Positions 5,515 to 13,046 of a stretch of DNA of 13,111 nucleotides are shown here, one piece after another; the stretch's first letter is position 1, and each line of letters begins with the position of its first letter. The translations under genes and the position numbers were made by a program. Source of the DNA: a candidate division NC10 bacterium SPGG6 (GTDB lineage: Bacteria; Methylomirabilota; Methylomirabilia; Methylomirabilales; CSP1-5); assembly GCA_001643535.1 (NCBI GenBank), contig LXTG01000116.1:1-13111 (forward strand), read 5' to 3'. A model generated the notes under the pieces. The model had not been told where the DNA came from. It searched no databases and saw only the letters and a program-made list of their open reading frames with translations.

Positions 5515-7185
5515 ATGAAAGAGAAGGAAAAAGACATAACTGAGGCCATAAAAGCCTGGGAAGAGCAGGTCCTGAAGCCTGCCCTGGCCCGGCTTCAGGA
5601 GCGTCAGGAATTTTCCACCTCGTCGGGGATCCCGGTGGAGCGTCTCTATACCCCGGAGGATACGGCCGATCTGGATGTTGTGGACAGCTTGGGTTTCCCC
5701 GGACAGTACCCCTATACCCGGGGGATTTATCCCACGATGTACCGCAGCCAGCTTTGGACGATGCGCCAGTACGCTGGAATGGGAACGGCCGAGGAGAGCA
5801 ACGAACGGTTCCGGTACCTGTTGAAAGAAGGACAGACCGGTTTGAGCGTCGCCTTTGACCTTCCCACCCAGATGGGCCTGGATTCGGACGATCCTCTCGC
5901 GGAGGGGGAGGTTGGACAGGTGGGGGTCGCCATCGACTCCTTGGCCGACATGGAGACCCTTTTCGACGGGATTCCCCTGGATCGGGTGACGACGTCGATG
6001 ACCATTAACGCCCCGGCGGCGATCCTGGTGGCGATGTACATGGCCGTGGGCGATAAGCAACAGGTGGCCAGGGAGCGGCTGGCGGGTACCGTCCAGAATG
6101 ACGTGCTGAAGGAATATGTGGCTCGGGGGACCTATATCTTCCCGCCAGGTCCCTCGCTTCGCCTGGCCGCCGACCTGATCGCATATTGCGCGAAGCATGT
6201 CCCCCGGTGGAACCCCATCAGCATCAGCGGCTACCATATTCGTGATGCCGGCGCCTCCGCGGCCCAAGAGATGGCCTTTGCCTTTGCCAATGCCATCGCC
6301 TATATCGAGGCGGTCCGACGCCGCCATCTCGACGTTGACGATTTTGCCCCACGCCTGTCCTGGATCTTCAACACCCACAACAATTTCTTCGAAGAGGTCG
6401 CCAAGTACCGGGCCTTACGTCGGATGTGGGCGAAGCTCATGCGGGAGCGGTTTCAGGCGAAGGATCCTCGCTCGTGGATGTTTCGGACCCATACCCAGAC
6501 CGGCGGCTCGACGCTGATGGCCCAGCAGCCAGAAAACAACATTGTCCGGGCGGCGCTGCAGGCCCTGGCGGCGGTTTTGGGTGGAGTGCAGTCGCTGGCG
6601 CTCAGCTGCTTCGATGAGGCACTAGCCATCCCCACCGAGGGGGCCCAGCGCATCGCCCTGAGGACACAACAGATCATCGCTTATGAGACGGGTGTCGTTG
6701 ATACCGTGGATCCGCTGGCGGGTTCCTACTACGTCGAAGCGCTCACGGACCAACTTGAGCAAAAGGCGTGGGGCATCGTTGAGGAGATCGAGGCGATGGG
6801 GGGGTCCGTCGCTGCCATCGACCGCGGCTATATGCAGCGCACGATTCAGGAGGAAGCGTACCGGTTCCAGCGCGAGGTCGAGGAAGGCAAACGAATCATC
6901 GTGGGCGTGAACCGCTTCGGCGACAGCCAGGAGCGACGAACCCCAATCTTTCGTGTCAACCCTGAGGCCGCCGCGAATCAGAAGGCAAAGCTTGCTGCCT
7001 TTCGGGCCCGGCGCAGGAGCCCAACCGTGAGGCAGGCCATGATTCACCTCCGGGAGGCCGCTCTGGGTGAGGAGGACCTGATGGAGCCTATCCTGGGTGC
7101 GGTCAAGGCATACGCGACGATTGGTGAGATCTGCGGTCTGCTTCGGGAGGTCTTTGGGGAGTATAAACCGCCGACGGGCCTCTAG
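5515..7185 (+). CDS. methylmalonyl-CoA mutase, large (catalytic) subunit
   Basis: A 556-residue TIM-barrel subunit that interconverts (R)-methylmalonyl-CoA and succinyl-CoA using adenosylcobalamin. Signature stretches are TMRQYAGMGTAEESNERFRY, GLSVAFDLPTQMGLDSDD, GTVQNDVLKEYVARGTYIFP, ISISGYHIRDAGA and MFRTHTQTGGSTLMAQQPEN. Residues aligned to the Propionibacterium active site are conserved: Tyr86 (Tyr89), Gln194 (Gln197), Arg204 (Arg207) and His241 (His244). The Tyr and Arg pair separates methylmalonyl-CoA mutase from isobutyryl-CoA and 2-hydroxyisobutyryl-CoA mutases, so the methylmalonyl substrate is favoured. It stops before the C-terminal B12-binding domain, matching the split alpha/beta type; the small subunit is not in this window. 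The start at 5515 (MKEKEKDITEAIKAWEEQVL) matches the family N terminus; the open frame extending further upstream overlaps the dehydrogenase gene. Confidence 0.94.
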   Translation: MKEKEKDITEAIKAWEEQVLKPALARLQERQEFSTSSGIPVERLYTPEDTADLDVVDSLGFPGQYPYTRGIYPTMYRSQLWTMRQYAGMGTAEESNERFRYLLKEGQTGLSVAFDLPTQMGLDSDDPLAEGEVGQVGVAIDSLADMETLFDGIPLDRVTTSMTINAPAAILVAMYMAVGDKQQVARERLAGTVQNDVLKEYVARGTYIFPPGPSLRLAADLIAYCAKHVPRWNPISISGYHIRDAGASAAQEMAFAFANAIAYIEAVRRRHLDVDDFAPRLSWIFNTHNNFFEEVAKYRALRRMWAKLMRERFQAKDPRSWMFRTHTQTGGSTLMAQQPENNIVRAALQALAAVLGGVQSLALSCFDEALAIPTEGAQRIALRTQQIIAYETGVVDTVDPLAGSYYVEALTDQLEQKAWGIVEEIEAMGGSVAAIDRGYMQRTIQEEAYRFQREVEEGKRIIVGVNRFGDSQERRTPIFRVNPEAAANQKAKLAAFRARRRSPTVRQAMIHLREAALGEEDLMEPILGAVKAYATIGEICGLLREVFGEYKPPTGL

Positions 7186-7231
7186 GGAAAGGTGGCCCGG
7201 GTGATGAATGGGCCCGGCGAAGGAGTGGAAG

Positions 7232-8413
7232 ATGGAACAAGCGGTGGTCGTCAGCGCAGTCAGGACCCCGGTCGGGAAGTTTGGTGGAAGTTTGAAGGAC
7301 ATCTCCGCGACGAGACTCGGGGCCCTCGTCATCAATGAGGCCGTCAAGCGGGCCAACCTGGAGCCGGCGCAGGTCGAGTGGGTGATTATGGGGAGCGCGC
7401 TTCAGGCCACCCTGGGTTTGGGGCCGGCAAGGAAGGCGATGCTGGAGGCTGGGCTTCCCAACGAAGTCTCAAGCTATACGGTCAATAAAGCGAGCGTCAC
7501 AGGGATCGAGACGGTGGGACTGGCCGCCCAGGCGATCTGGGCGGGCACAGCCGATATCGTGGTGGCCGGGGGGATGGAGAACATGAGCCGGACCCCCTTC
7601 ATGCTCCCCCAGGCCCGCTGGGGGCATCGGATGGGATCCTTCGAGGCCTTGGATCACATGATCCATGACGGGCTCACCTGTCCCGGAACCGGGGAACGCA
7701 TGGGCGTCCTTGGTGACATCATGGCAGAAAAATTCCAGATCAGCCGGGAAGAGCAGGACCGGCAAGCCTTGATAAGCCAGCAGAGGGCGGCCGAGGCGAC
7801 CAAGGCGGGGAAATTCAAGGAGGAGATCATTCCCGTTTCTATTCTCCAGCCGAAGGGAGACCCGATCCTGTTCGCCCAGGACGAGCATCCGCGCCCGGAC
7901 ACTACCCTGGAGAAGCTGGCTAAGCTCAAGCCAGCCTTTCGTGAGGGGGGGACGGTCACGGCGGGGAATTCTTCGGGGATCACCGATGGGGCGGCGGCCG
8001 TCGTCGTCATGTCCATGCGCAAGGCAAAAGAGTTAGGCCTGAAGCCCTGGTACCTCATCCGCTCCTGGGCCCACGGCAACGTCGAGCCGGCCATTATGGC
8101 CATTAGTCCCGTCCTGGCGACGCGCAACGCAGTACAAAAGGCGGGGCTCAAGATGGAAGATATCGACCTGTTCGAGATCAACGAGGCCTTCGCCGTCAAG
8201 GTCATCGGCTTTGAACGCGAACTGAAGGTAGACAACGCGAAGATCAACGTCCACGGCGGATCCATCGCCATCGGCCATCCCATCGGGGCCTGCGGTACCA
8301 GGATATTCGTGACGCTCTTGTACGCTCTCCAGGACCGGGGTTTACGCTACGGGGTGGCCAGCATGGGGGCAGGCGGCGGCGAAGGGAACAGTTTGGTGGT
8401 GGAGCGCCTCTAG
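7232..8413 (+). CDS. thiolase-family protein lacking both catalytic cysteines
   Basis: A 393-residue protein with full-length acetyl-CoA acetyltransferase (thiolase) architecture: SAVRTPVGKFGGSL at the N terminus, VVAGGMENMSRTPF, GITDGAAAVVVMS, FEINEAFA, and HGGSIAIGHPIGACGTRI with His349. Thiolases need a nucleophilic cysteine in a motif like NKVCGSG and a second in LCIGGGxG. Here the first motif reads NKASVTG (Ser88 in the cysteine place) and the second MGAGGGEG (Gly379 in the cysteine place). A cysteine is present at 354 just after GHPIGA, outside the usual catalytic position. Everything else is intact, so it looks maintained by selection, and may do something other than classical thiolysis. 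ATG 7232 is chosen because AGGAG (7221-7225) is six bases upstream and the N terminus then matches the family. It is third in the acyl-CoA dehydrogenase-mutase operon. Confidence 0.88.
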   Translation: MEQAVVVSAVRTPVGKFGGSLKDISATRLGALVINEAVKRANLEPAQVEWVIMGSALQATLGLGPARKAMLEAGLPNEVSSYTVNKASVTGIETVGLAAQAIWAGTADIVVAGGMENMSRTPFMLPQARWGHRMGSFEALDHMIHDGLTCPGTGERMGVLGDIMAEKFQISREEQDRQALISQQRAAEATKAGKFKEEIIPVSILQPKGDPILFAQDEHPRPDTTLEKLAKLKPAFREGGTVTAGNSSGITDGAAAVVVMSMRKAKELGLKPWYLIRSWAHGNVEPAIMAISPVLATRNAVQKAGLKMEDIDLFEINEAFAVKVIGFERELKVDNAKINVHGGSIAIGHPIGACGTRIFVTLLYALQDRGLRYGVASMGAGGGEGNSLVVERL

Positions 8414-8615
8414 GCAGTCACCGGGATTAGGTGCTTACGCCTCTCCTTCAGGGTTGCAGGTCGTCCTTCAAAGAAGCCTCAGTGCGCCGCGCCGGGTACT
8501 CCGTTGAGGCAGCTTGGACCTTGATCGAGCTGCCATCCCGGGGGATCCCATCCGCGTATCACCTAATCCCTTCAGAGGCCTTTGCCGTCCGGCCGCACGC
8601 TCTCTTCCCAGCCAA

Positions 8616-8639
8616 TTGCCGACCCCTGGTCGCCGGCAA
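8616..8639. other. hairpin between convergent genes
   Basis: TTGC-CGACC (8616-8624) and GGTCG (8628-8632) then GCAA (8636-8639) make nine pairs around loop CCT, with three bulged bases. It lies between the converging thiolase and enoyl-CoA hydratase genes in a 238-base gap with no other recognisable content. It has no T-run, so it is not a canonical intrinsic terminator. It may be a transcript-end structure or chance. Confidence 0.25.
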
Positions 8640-8651
8640 CCGACAACGGGG

Positions 8652-9437
8652 CTATCTCCCCTTGAAGTGAGGTTGGCGCTTTTCCAGGAAGGCATGGACC
8701 CCTTCCGTCTTGTCTTCGGTGCCAAAACAGAGGGCGAAGGCCTGCGCCTCGAGGGCCAATGCGCTCGTTAGATCAGTCTCATATCCCTCCTCGATAACCC
8801 TCTTCGCCAGCTCGAGCGCGACCGCACCCTTGCTCACGATTTTCTGAGCGAACTTCCTCGCCTCTGACATCAGCCCGTCGGCCGGGAAGATTTTGTTCGC
8901 GAGACCGATCCGGTAGGCCTCCTGGGCATCGGTCATCTCTCCCGTGTAGATGAGTTCTTTCGCCCGTGACTTGCCAATGAGGCGGGCGAGGCGCTGTGTT
9001 CCGCCCCCGCCAGGAATGAATCCTAGATTCACCTCGGGCTGGCCGAACCGGGCTCGATCCGATGCAAAGATGAGGTCGCAGGCCAGGGCCAGCTCGCACC
9101 CCGCTCCCAGGGCAAAGCCATTGACGGCTGCGATGACTGGCTTCTTGAGGCGTTCGATCCGGTTGAAGAGCGCGTGGAAAGTCTGAGAGAAATGCAGGGC
9201 CCCCAGGGGGCTCATATGCTGGAATTCGGTGATGTCGGCACCCGCAGCGAAGGCCTTCTCCTCTGCCCCCGTCAGGATCACGACCCGGACTTCGGGGTCC
9301 TCATCGGCCTGGTCAAACACCTGGGTCAGCTCCTGGATCATTATCTGATTAATCGCATTGAGCGCCTTGGGACGATTTAAGGTAATGAGGGCGATCCCAT
9401 CCGCGACCTCGTACTTTAGCGTCTGATGCTCCATCAT
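8652..9437 (-). CDS. enoyl-CoA hydratase (crotonase family)
   Basis: A 261-residue crotonase that adds water to 2-enoyl-CoA to give (S)-3-hydroxyacyl-CoA. The oxyanion-hole motif AAGADI is at 64-69. Both catalytic glutamates are in their usual places: Glu115 in GAGCELALACDL and Glu135 in RFGQPEVNLGF, followed by IPGGGGTQRL. The C terminus, FLEKRQPHFKGR, is typical of this family, and length is normal. The gene directly abuts its upstream neighbour: TAG of the dehydrogenase is followed at once by ATGATG. AAGGA inside the end of the dehydrogenase gene serves both ATGs; the second (9434) has the better spacing, so the true protein may be one residue shorter. It is the second gene of a minus-strand pair. 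Confidence 0.93.
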   Translation of the reverse strand: MMEHQTLKYEVADGIALITLNRPKALNAINQIMIQELTQVFDQADEDPEVRVVILTGAEEKAFAAGADITEFQHMSPLGALHFSQTFHALFNRIERLKKPVIAAVNGFALGAGCELALACDLIFASDRARFGQPEVNLGFIPGGGGTQRLARLIGKSRAKELIYTGEMTDAQEAYRIGLANKIFPADGLMSEARKFAQKIVSKGAVALELAKRVIEEGYETDLTSALALEAQAFALCFGTEDKTEGVHAFLEKRQPHFKGR

Positions 9438-10304
9438 CTATTCCTTTCTCGTGTGTTCATAGGAGTAAAAGCCGCGGCCAGTCTTTTGTCCGAGGAAGCC
9501 GGCCTCCACCATGCGAACCAGGAGCGGACAGGGACGGTACTTCGAATCTCCAAAACCCTCGTGAAGGGTCCGCAACACGGCCAGGCAGACGTCGAGGCCG
9601 ACCAGGTCAGCCAAGGCCAGGGGGCCCATCGGGTGGTTGGCCCCGAGCTTCATCACCGTGTCGATGGCCTCGGCGGTTCCTACCCCCTCCATCAAGGCGT
9701 AGATCGCCTCGTTGATCATGGGGATGAGGATTCGATTCGCAAGGAAACCGGGAGAATCGTTGGCTTCTACGGGGATCTTTCCCAACCGCTCGGCCAGTTG
9801 GCGGGTGACGGCGACCGTCTTTTCCTCGGTGGCGAGGCCCCGGATGATCTCAAGCAACCGCATGAGGAGGACTGGGTTGAAGAAGTGCATCCCAATGACC
9901 CGAGAAGGGCGGGAGGTGGTTGCAGCAATCTTGGTGATGGAGATGGAAGACGTGTTCGTGGCCAGAATCACCTCGGGTCTGCACACCCGATCGAGCTCCC
10001 CCAAAACGTCCTTCTTGATCGAAAAGTCTTCGGCAACTGCCTCGATGACAAAGTCGGCAGCCGCAAAATCGGCGAGGGTGGTGGCCAGGGTGAGGTTTTT
10101 GAACATCTCTTCTTTCTGCGTCTCGCTGAATTTCCCCTTCTCCACCCCCTTGGCGAGGCCGAAGGCAATGCGGCTCCGGGCTTTTTCGAGAATATCTTTT
10201 GCCACATCCCCTAGGAGGACCTGGAAGCCTGCCTGCAGAGCGACCTGGGCAATTCCGTGCCCCATAGTTCCCGCACCGATAACGCCAATGACCTTAATGT
10301 CCAT
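9438..10304 (-). CDS. 3-hydroxyacyl-CoA (3-hydroxybutyryl-CoA) dehydrogenase
   Basis: A 288-residue NAD(P)-dependent enzyme that oxidises 3-hydroxyacyl-CoA to 3-oxoacyl-CoA, or runs in reverse. The Rossmann motif GAGTMGHGIAQ starts at residue 10. NTSS (117-120) and GMHFFNPVLLM with the catalytic His140 come next, then Glu152 in LLEII. The C-terminal dimerisation domain has NDSPGFLANRIL, GANHPMGPLALADLVGLDV and FLGQKTGRGFYSY. The size is that of the stand-alone short type and not a fusion with hydratase. It is translated just before the enoyl-CoA hydratase gene with no spacer, so the two form one operon. The broken thiolase upstream on the same strand was probably once the first gene of this operon. 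Confidence 0.93.
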   Translation of the reverse strand: MDIKVIGVIGAGTMGHGIAQVALQAGFQVLLGDVAKDILEKARSRIAFGLAKGVEKGKFSETQKEEMFKNLTLATTLADFAAADFVIEAVAEDFSIKKDVLGELDRVCRPEVILATNTSSISITKIAATTSRPSRVIGMHFFNPVLLMRLLEIIRGLATEEKTVAVTRQLAERLGKIPVEANDSPGFLANRILIPMINEAIYALMEGVGTAEAIDTVMKLGANHPMGPLALADLVGLDVCLAVLRTLHEGFGDSKYRPCPLLVRMVEAGFLGQKTGRGFYSYEHTRKE

Positions 10305-10373
10305 CCTCCAATCCCTCCATCCAAAATCGAATCTGCTTCGGACTGCTGACTTGGGACGTTGATCCGTCGCCTC

Positions 10374-10752
10374 TCAGACTCTCTCAGCGATGAGGGCGAT
10401 TCCCTTTCCACCACCGAGGCAGAGGGCGCAGAGTCCCCGTCGGACCTGACATTCTTGCAGAAGGTGCGAGAGGGGGGTTAAGACTGGAGTACCCGTGACA
10501 CCAATGGGATGGCCAAACGCCACCCTCCTCCTTTGACGTTCATGTAGCCTTGGTCAGTAAGGGGACCGCCGCAAAGGCCTCCTTGATTTCAAAGGGATCA
10601 ATGTCGCCGGTCCTCTTGAAAACCTGCTTGATTGCCTCTGCCGGCACGGTCATGAAGTACTTTGGGGTCAAGCGCGCCCAGGCATATCCCTCGATCCCGA
10701 CCAACGGCTTGATCCCGAGATGGGCGGCGCGGTTTCCCGATAACTGCGCAAA
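10374..10752 (-). pseudogene. broken thiolase (acetyl-CoA acetyltransferase) C-terminal remnant
   Basis: Reading the minus strand from 10752, the frame gives GNRAAHLGIKPLVGIEGYAW, then LTPKYFMTVPAEAIKQVF and IDPFEIKEAFAAVPL, clear thiolase sequence, and then stops at TGA (10540-10542). In another frame from about 10523 it continues VAFGHPIGVTGTPVLTPLS and finishes GLCALCLGGGKGIALIAERV with a stop at 10374-10376. About 15 residues normally found between these two parts are missing, the frame shifts, and the N-terminal 60-70 percent of the gene is absent, with a TAG just before the fragment (10753-10755). So it is a 5'-truncated, internally deleted, frameshifted pseudogene. Unlike the intact thiolase at 7232, its remnant keeps the classical C-terminal cysteine motif. 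Confidence 0.85.
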
Positions 10753-10888
10753 CTATACCATCGCGTTTGCTTCGAAAGCAATGTCTAATCCGAGCCTGTA
10801 ACCTGTTGTGTTAAAAGGCGGGTACCCACACTCTCGAGTCAAGATAACAAGCAGGAAGTTTTTGTTTTGAGCGGTATGAGGCAACTGT

Positions 10889-10993
10889 ATGAGGACGACC
10901 CTTCGCAGTCAGCGGGGGGAGCAGGTCATCGAGGGTTCTGCTCTGGTCACCCCGCCGCCGGGACCACGGGCGGAGATCGTGAAGGGCTACTGA
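10889..10993 (+). pseudogene. possible tail of a MaoC-like (R)-enoyl-CoA hydratase
   Basis: This frame reads MRTTLRSQRGEQVIEGSALV followed by TPPP and ends at TGA 10991-10993. It resembles the last strand pair of MaoC/hot-dog hydratases (pattern RTxVxNQRGExVxEGxAxV). An in-frame TGA at 10877-10879 closes it upstream, and no other hydratase sequence is visible, so it would be a fragment. It lies in the decayed region beside the thiolase remnant, which makes a gene relic plausible. The similarity is short and recognised by eye only. Confidence 0.35.
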
Positions 10994-11210
10994 GCCACCC
11001 TGAGAGGTGTGAACCCTTCCATCCACCATTCCCCCAAGAGTTGCCCGTGAGTACAGCGTCCCGCCCGGTGAGCCTTATCGTCTTCCTGCTCAACCGGGGA
11101 GTTCGACCTGCCGTCGAAGCGCCATCATGCCTCGACTTCGCGGGTCAACCATTGCCATGCCCCGGGGGCAGAAATCAAGGCTTCATGGGAAGCACTCCCG
11201 TGGCCTTCCG
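10994..11210. other. non-coding stretch with no recognised content
   Basis: No convincing gene, RNA or repeat is seen between the possible hydratase remnant and the AAA gene promoter. The open frame upstream of the AAA gene start extends back to 11127, but the upstream codons do not look like protein and lie before the predicted transcription start. Confidence 0.4.
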
Positions 11211-11239
11211 TTGACAGTGTGCCGCTGTTCACCTAGAAT
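11211..11239 (+). promoter_or_regulatory. sigma-70 type promoter for the AAA ATPase gene
   Basis: TTGACA (11211-11216), a 17-bp spacer and TAGAAT (11234-11239): eleven of twelve matches to consensus with ideal spacing. Transcription would start near 11246, about 40 bases before the AAA start codon. It also excludes the in-frame ATG at 11238 as a start if this promoter is used. It is the best promoter match in the window. Confidence 0.7.
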
Positions 11240-11285
11240 GATAGGGTTCGAAAAGGGGGCCGACTACGCAAGGAAGATGATGGCG

Positions 11286-13028
11286 ATGACACCGATCCCG
11301 GTATGGGCGCAAGATCTCAATGAGCGGATCGAGGCGGAGACCTCGAGCCTCTTCATTCTTCACCATAACATCGCCGATTACGTTCCGCTCGGACAGACGT
11401 TTCTTGCCTTTCCAACCTTTCTCGCTCAGTGGCTAGGGGACACGAGTCCCGTCATTTTCTACAATCGGGCCACCGGGGTTCGCTTTCCCGACGAGGAGAT
11501 TCAGCGCCGTTTTCGGGAGGCGGCGGGTTTGGCTGCTCGTGATCAGCGAGAAGCTAAATTGGAAGAGGAACGTCGACGGGCCTTGATGGCATTAGGCGAG
11601 GCGGTCAGCGCCGAGCCTCCCCCCCTCCCCACTCATCCCACCAAAGTTATCCCGCTCCTGGGGCAGGCCTTGCGGTCGGGACGGCTCCGGGACCGAGGGT
11701 GGCGTGCGATTGCTGTCCTCGAGTATGCCGAGAGTATTGCCCCGGCTGCCGATTTTTCCTGCATGAATGAGGATGATCGAACCAACCTGGTGGCCCTCCT
11801 CAGCCTCGCGACCGACCACACCCTCCACGAGCAGCGCGGGATCCTCCTCCTCACCGTCAACAATCTGGCCGACCTGCACCCGGCCCTGAGGCAGGTGGCC
11901 GGCCGGGTCGAGGTGATCGAGGTCCCCCTTCCCGATGAGGCGGAGCGGCTCCAGTATATCGAGCACCTCCTGGCTCAGAATGGCTTGAGGCTGAGCATGG
12001 GCACAGAAGAGCTGGCGCGAGCGACCGCCGGGCTGACCCGGCTCCACCTCGAGCAACTTTGTCGCCAGGCCAAGGCGAAGGGGTCTCCTTTGACGTTTGG
12101 GGAGATCAAACAGCGGAAGGGGGAGATTCTCCGGCAGGAGCTTTACGGGATGGTCGAGCTCGTTGAGCCGAGCTTCGAATTAGAGACCATAGGGGGGCTC
12201 AGCGCGGTCAAGCAGTTCTTCGGGGAGGTGATCCAGGCCATCCGGGACGGGGACGTGAAGATGGTCCCCCGGGGGATCACTCTCGTCGGGCCCCCTGGGG
12301 TGGGGAAGACGGCGGTGGCCGAGGCGCTGGCAAAGGAGTGCGGCTTCAACTTCGTCAAAATCACCAACCCACGGGAGAAGTGGGTGGGGGCCTCGGAGCG
12401 GAATTTCTGGAAGATCCTGCAATCGCTCCGATCGTTGACGCCCTTGGTGGTGCTGGAGGACGAAGCAGATCAGAGCGAACAGTCCCGGGATGAAATCAGC
12501 GGGGACTCTGGCGTGACCAACCGGCTTCGTCAGATGCGGTTTGAGTTCACCGCGGATCCCGCCATCCAGGGGAGGGTCCTGTGGATCCGAATTACGAACC
12601 GTCCGGACAGGCTGGATCCTGCGGAACGTCGCTCAGGTCGGTTCAGCGAGCGGATTCCTCTGCTGATGCCGGACGCGGATGAGCGGGTTGCCATCTTTGC
12701 AGTCATTCCGAAAAAGCACGGCATCGCCGTCATGGCCGTCGATTTTGCCGCGATGGCGGAGGAATGCGAGGCGCGGTTTCCAGGGCAGATCACGGGCGCA
12801 GACATCGAGGAGATTTCGCTCAGGGCCTACCGCCATGCCAGGATTCGCGGGGCGAACGCAGTGGCAGAGGACGATTACCGCTGGGCTATTGAGGACTTCA
12901 TCCCCTCCCAATCTGCAGAGTCGATTCGTCAGCAGGAGCTGATGGCGGTGGGCCACTGTTCCTCCCGTCGTTTCCTGCCTGAGCGGTACCGGGACGTGGG
13001 GGTGGAGGAGGTGGAATCCCTCGGATAG
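11286..13028 (+). CDS. AAA-family ATPase with degenerate first module and active second module
   Basis: A 580-residue soluble protein of the classical AAA type (ATP-driven remodelling or unfolding), function unknown. The N-terminal part (about 1-265) resembles an AAA fold without a Walker A: it has a Walker-B-like VLEYAE (145-150), a sensor-like GILLLTVNNLADLHPAL (185-201) and a lid-like helical region, with a charged probable coiled coil (about 75-105) inserted. The second module (about 295-520) is complete: Walker A GPPGVGKT (335-342), LVVLEDEAD (387-395) for Walker B, sensor-1 TNRPD (437-441) and RRSGRF (448-453) in the arginine-finger region. Walker B has an unusual extra acidic pattern (EDEAD for IDEID). 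The layout recalls Ycf46-type two-module ATPases but I cannot name the family. AGGAAG (11271-11276) favours ATG 11286; ATGs at 11277 and 11280 are in the same frame. Confidence 0.85.
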   Translation: MTPIPVWAQDLNERIEAETSSLFILHHNIADYVPLGQTFLAFPTFLAQWLGDTSPVIFYNRATGVRFPDEEIQRRFREAAGLAARDQREAKLEEERRRALMALGEAVSAEPPPLPTHPTKVIPLLGQALRSGRLRDRGWRAIAVLEYAESIAPAADFSCMNEDDRTNLVALLSLATDHTLHEQRGILLLTVNNLADLHPALRQVAGRVEVIEVPLPDEAERLQYIEHLLAQNGLRLSMGTEELARATAGLTRLHLEQLCRQAKAKGSPLTFGEIKQRKGEILRQELYGMVELVEPSFELETIGGLSAVKQFFGEVIQAIRDGDVKMVPRGITLVGPPGVGKTAVAEALAKECGFNFVKITNPREKWVGASERNFWKILQSLRSLTPLVVLEDEADQSEQSRDEISGDSGVTNRLRQMRFEFTADPAIQGRVLWIRITNRPDRLDPAERRSGRFSERIPLLMPDADERVAIFAVIPKKHGIAVMAVDFAAMAEECEARFPGQITGADIEEISLRAYRHARIRGANAVAEDDYRWAIEDFIPSQSAESIRQQELMAVGHCSSRRFLPERYRDVGVEEVESLG

Positions 13029-13046
13029 TGTACGGGGAAGGCGTCG

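Noticed and set aside
8414..8651. A hidden gene or intrinsic terminator in the gap between the converging thiolase and hydratase genes
   Set aside because: The short open frames there look like nothing known, and the hairpins lack a T-run.
10540..10542. TGA in the thiolase remnant as a second selenocysteine codon
   Set aside because: It is not at a cysteine position, the frame afterwards is not thiolase, and there is an additional deletion and truncation. It is ordinary decay.
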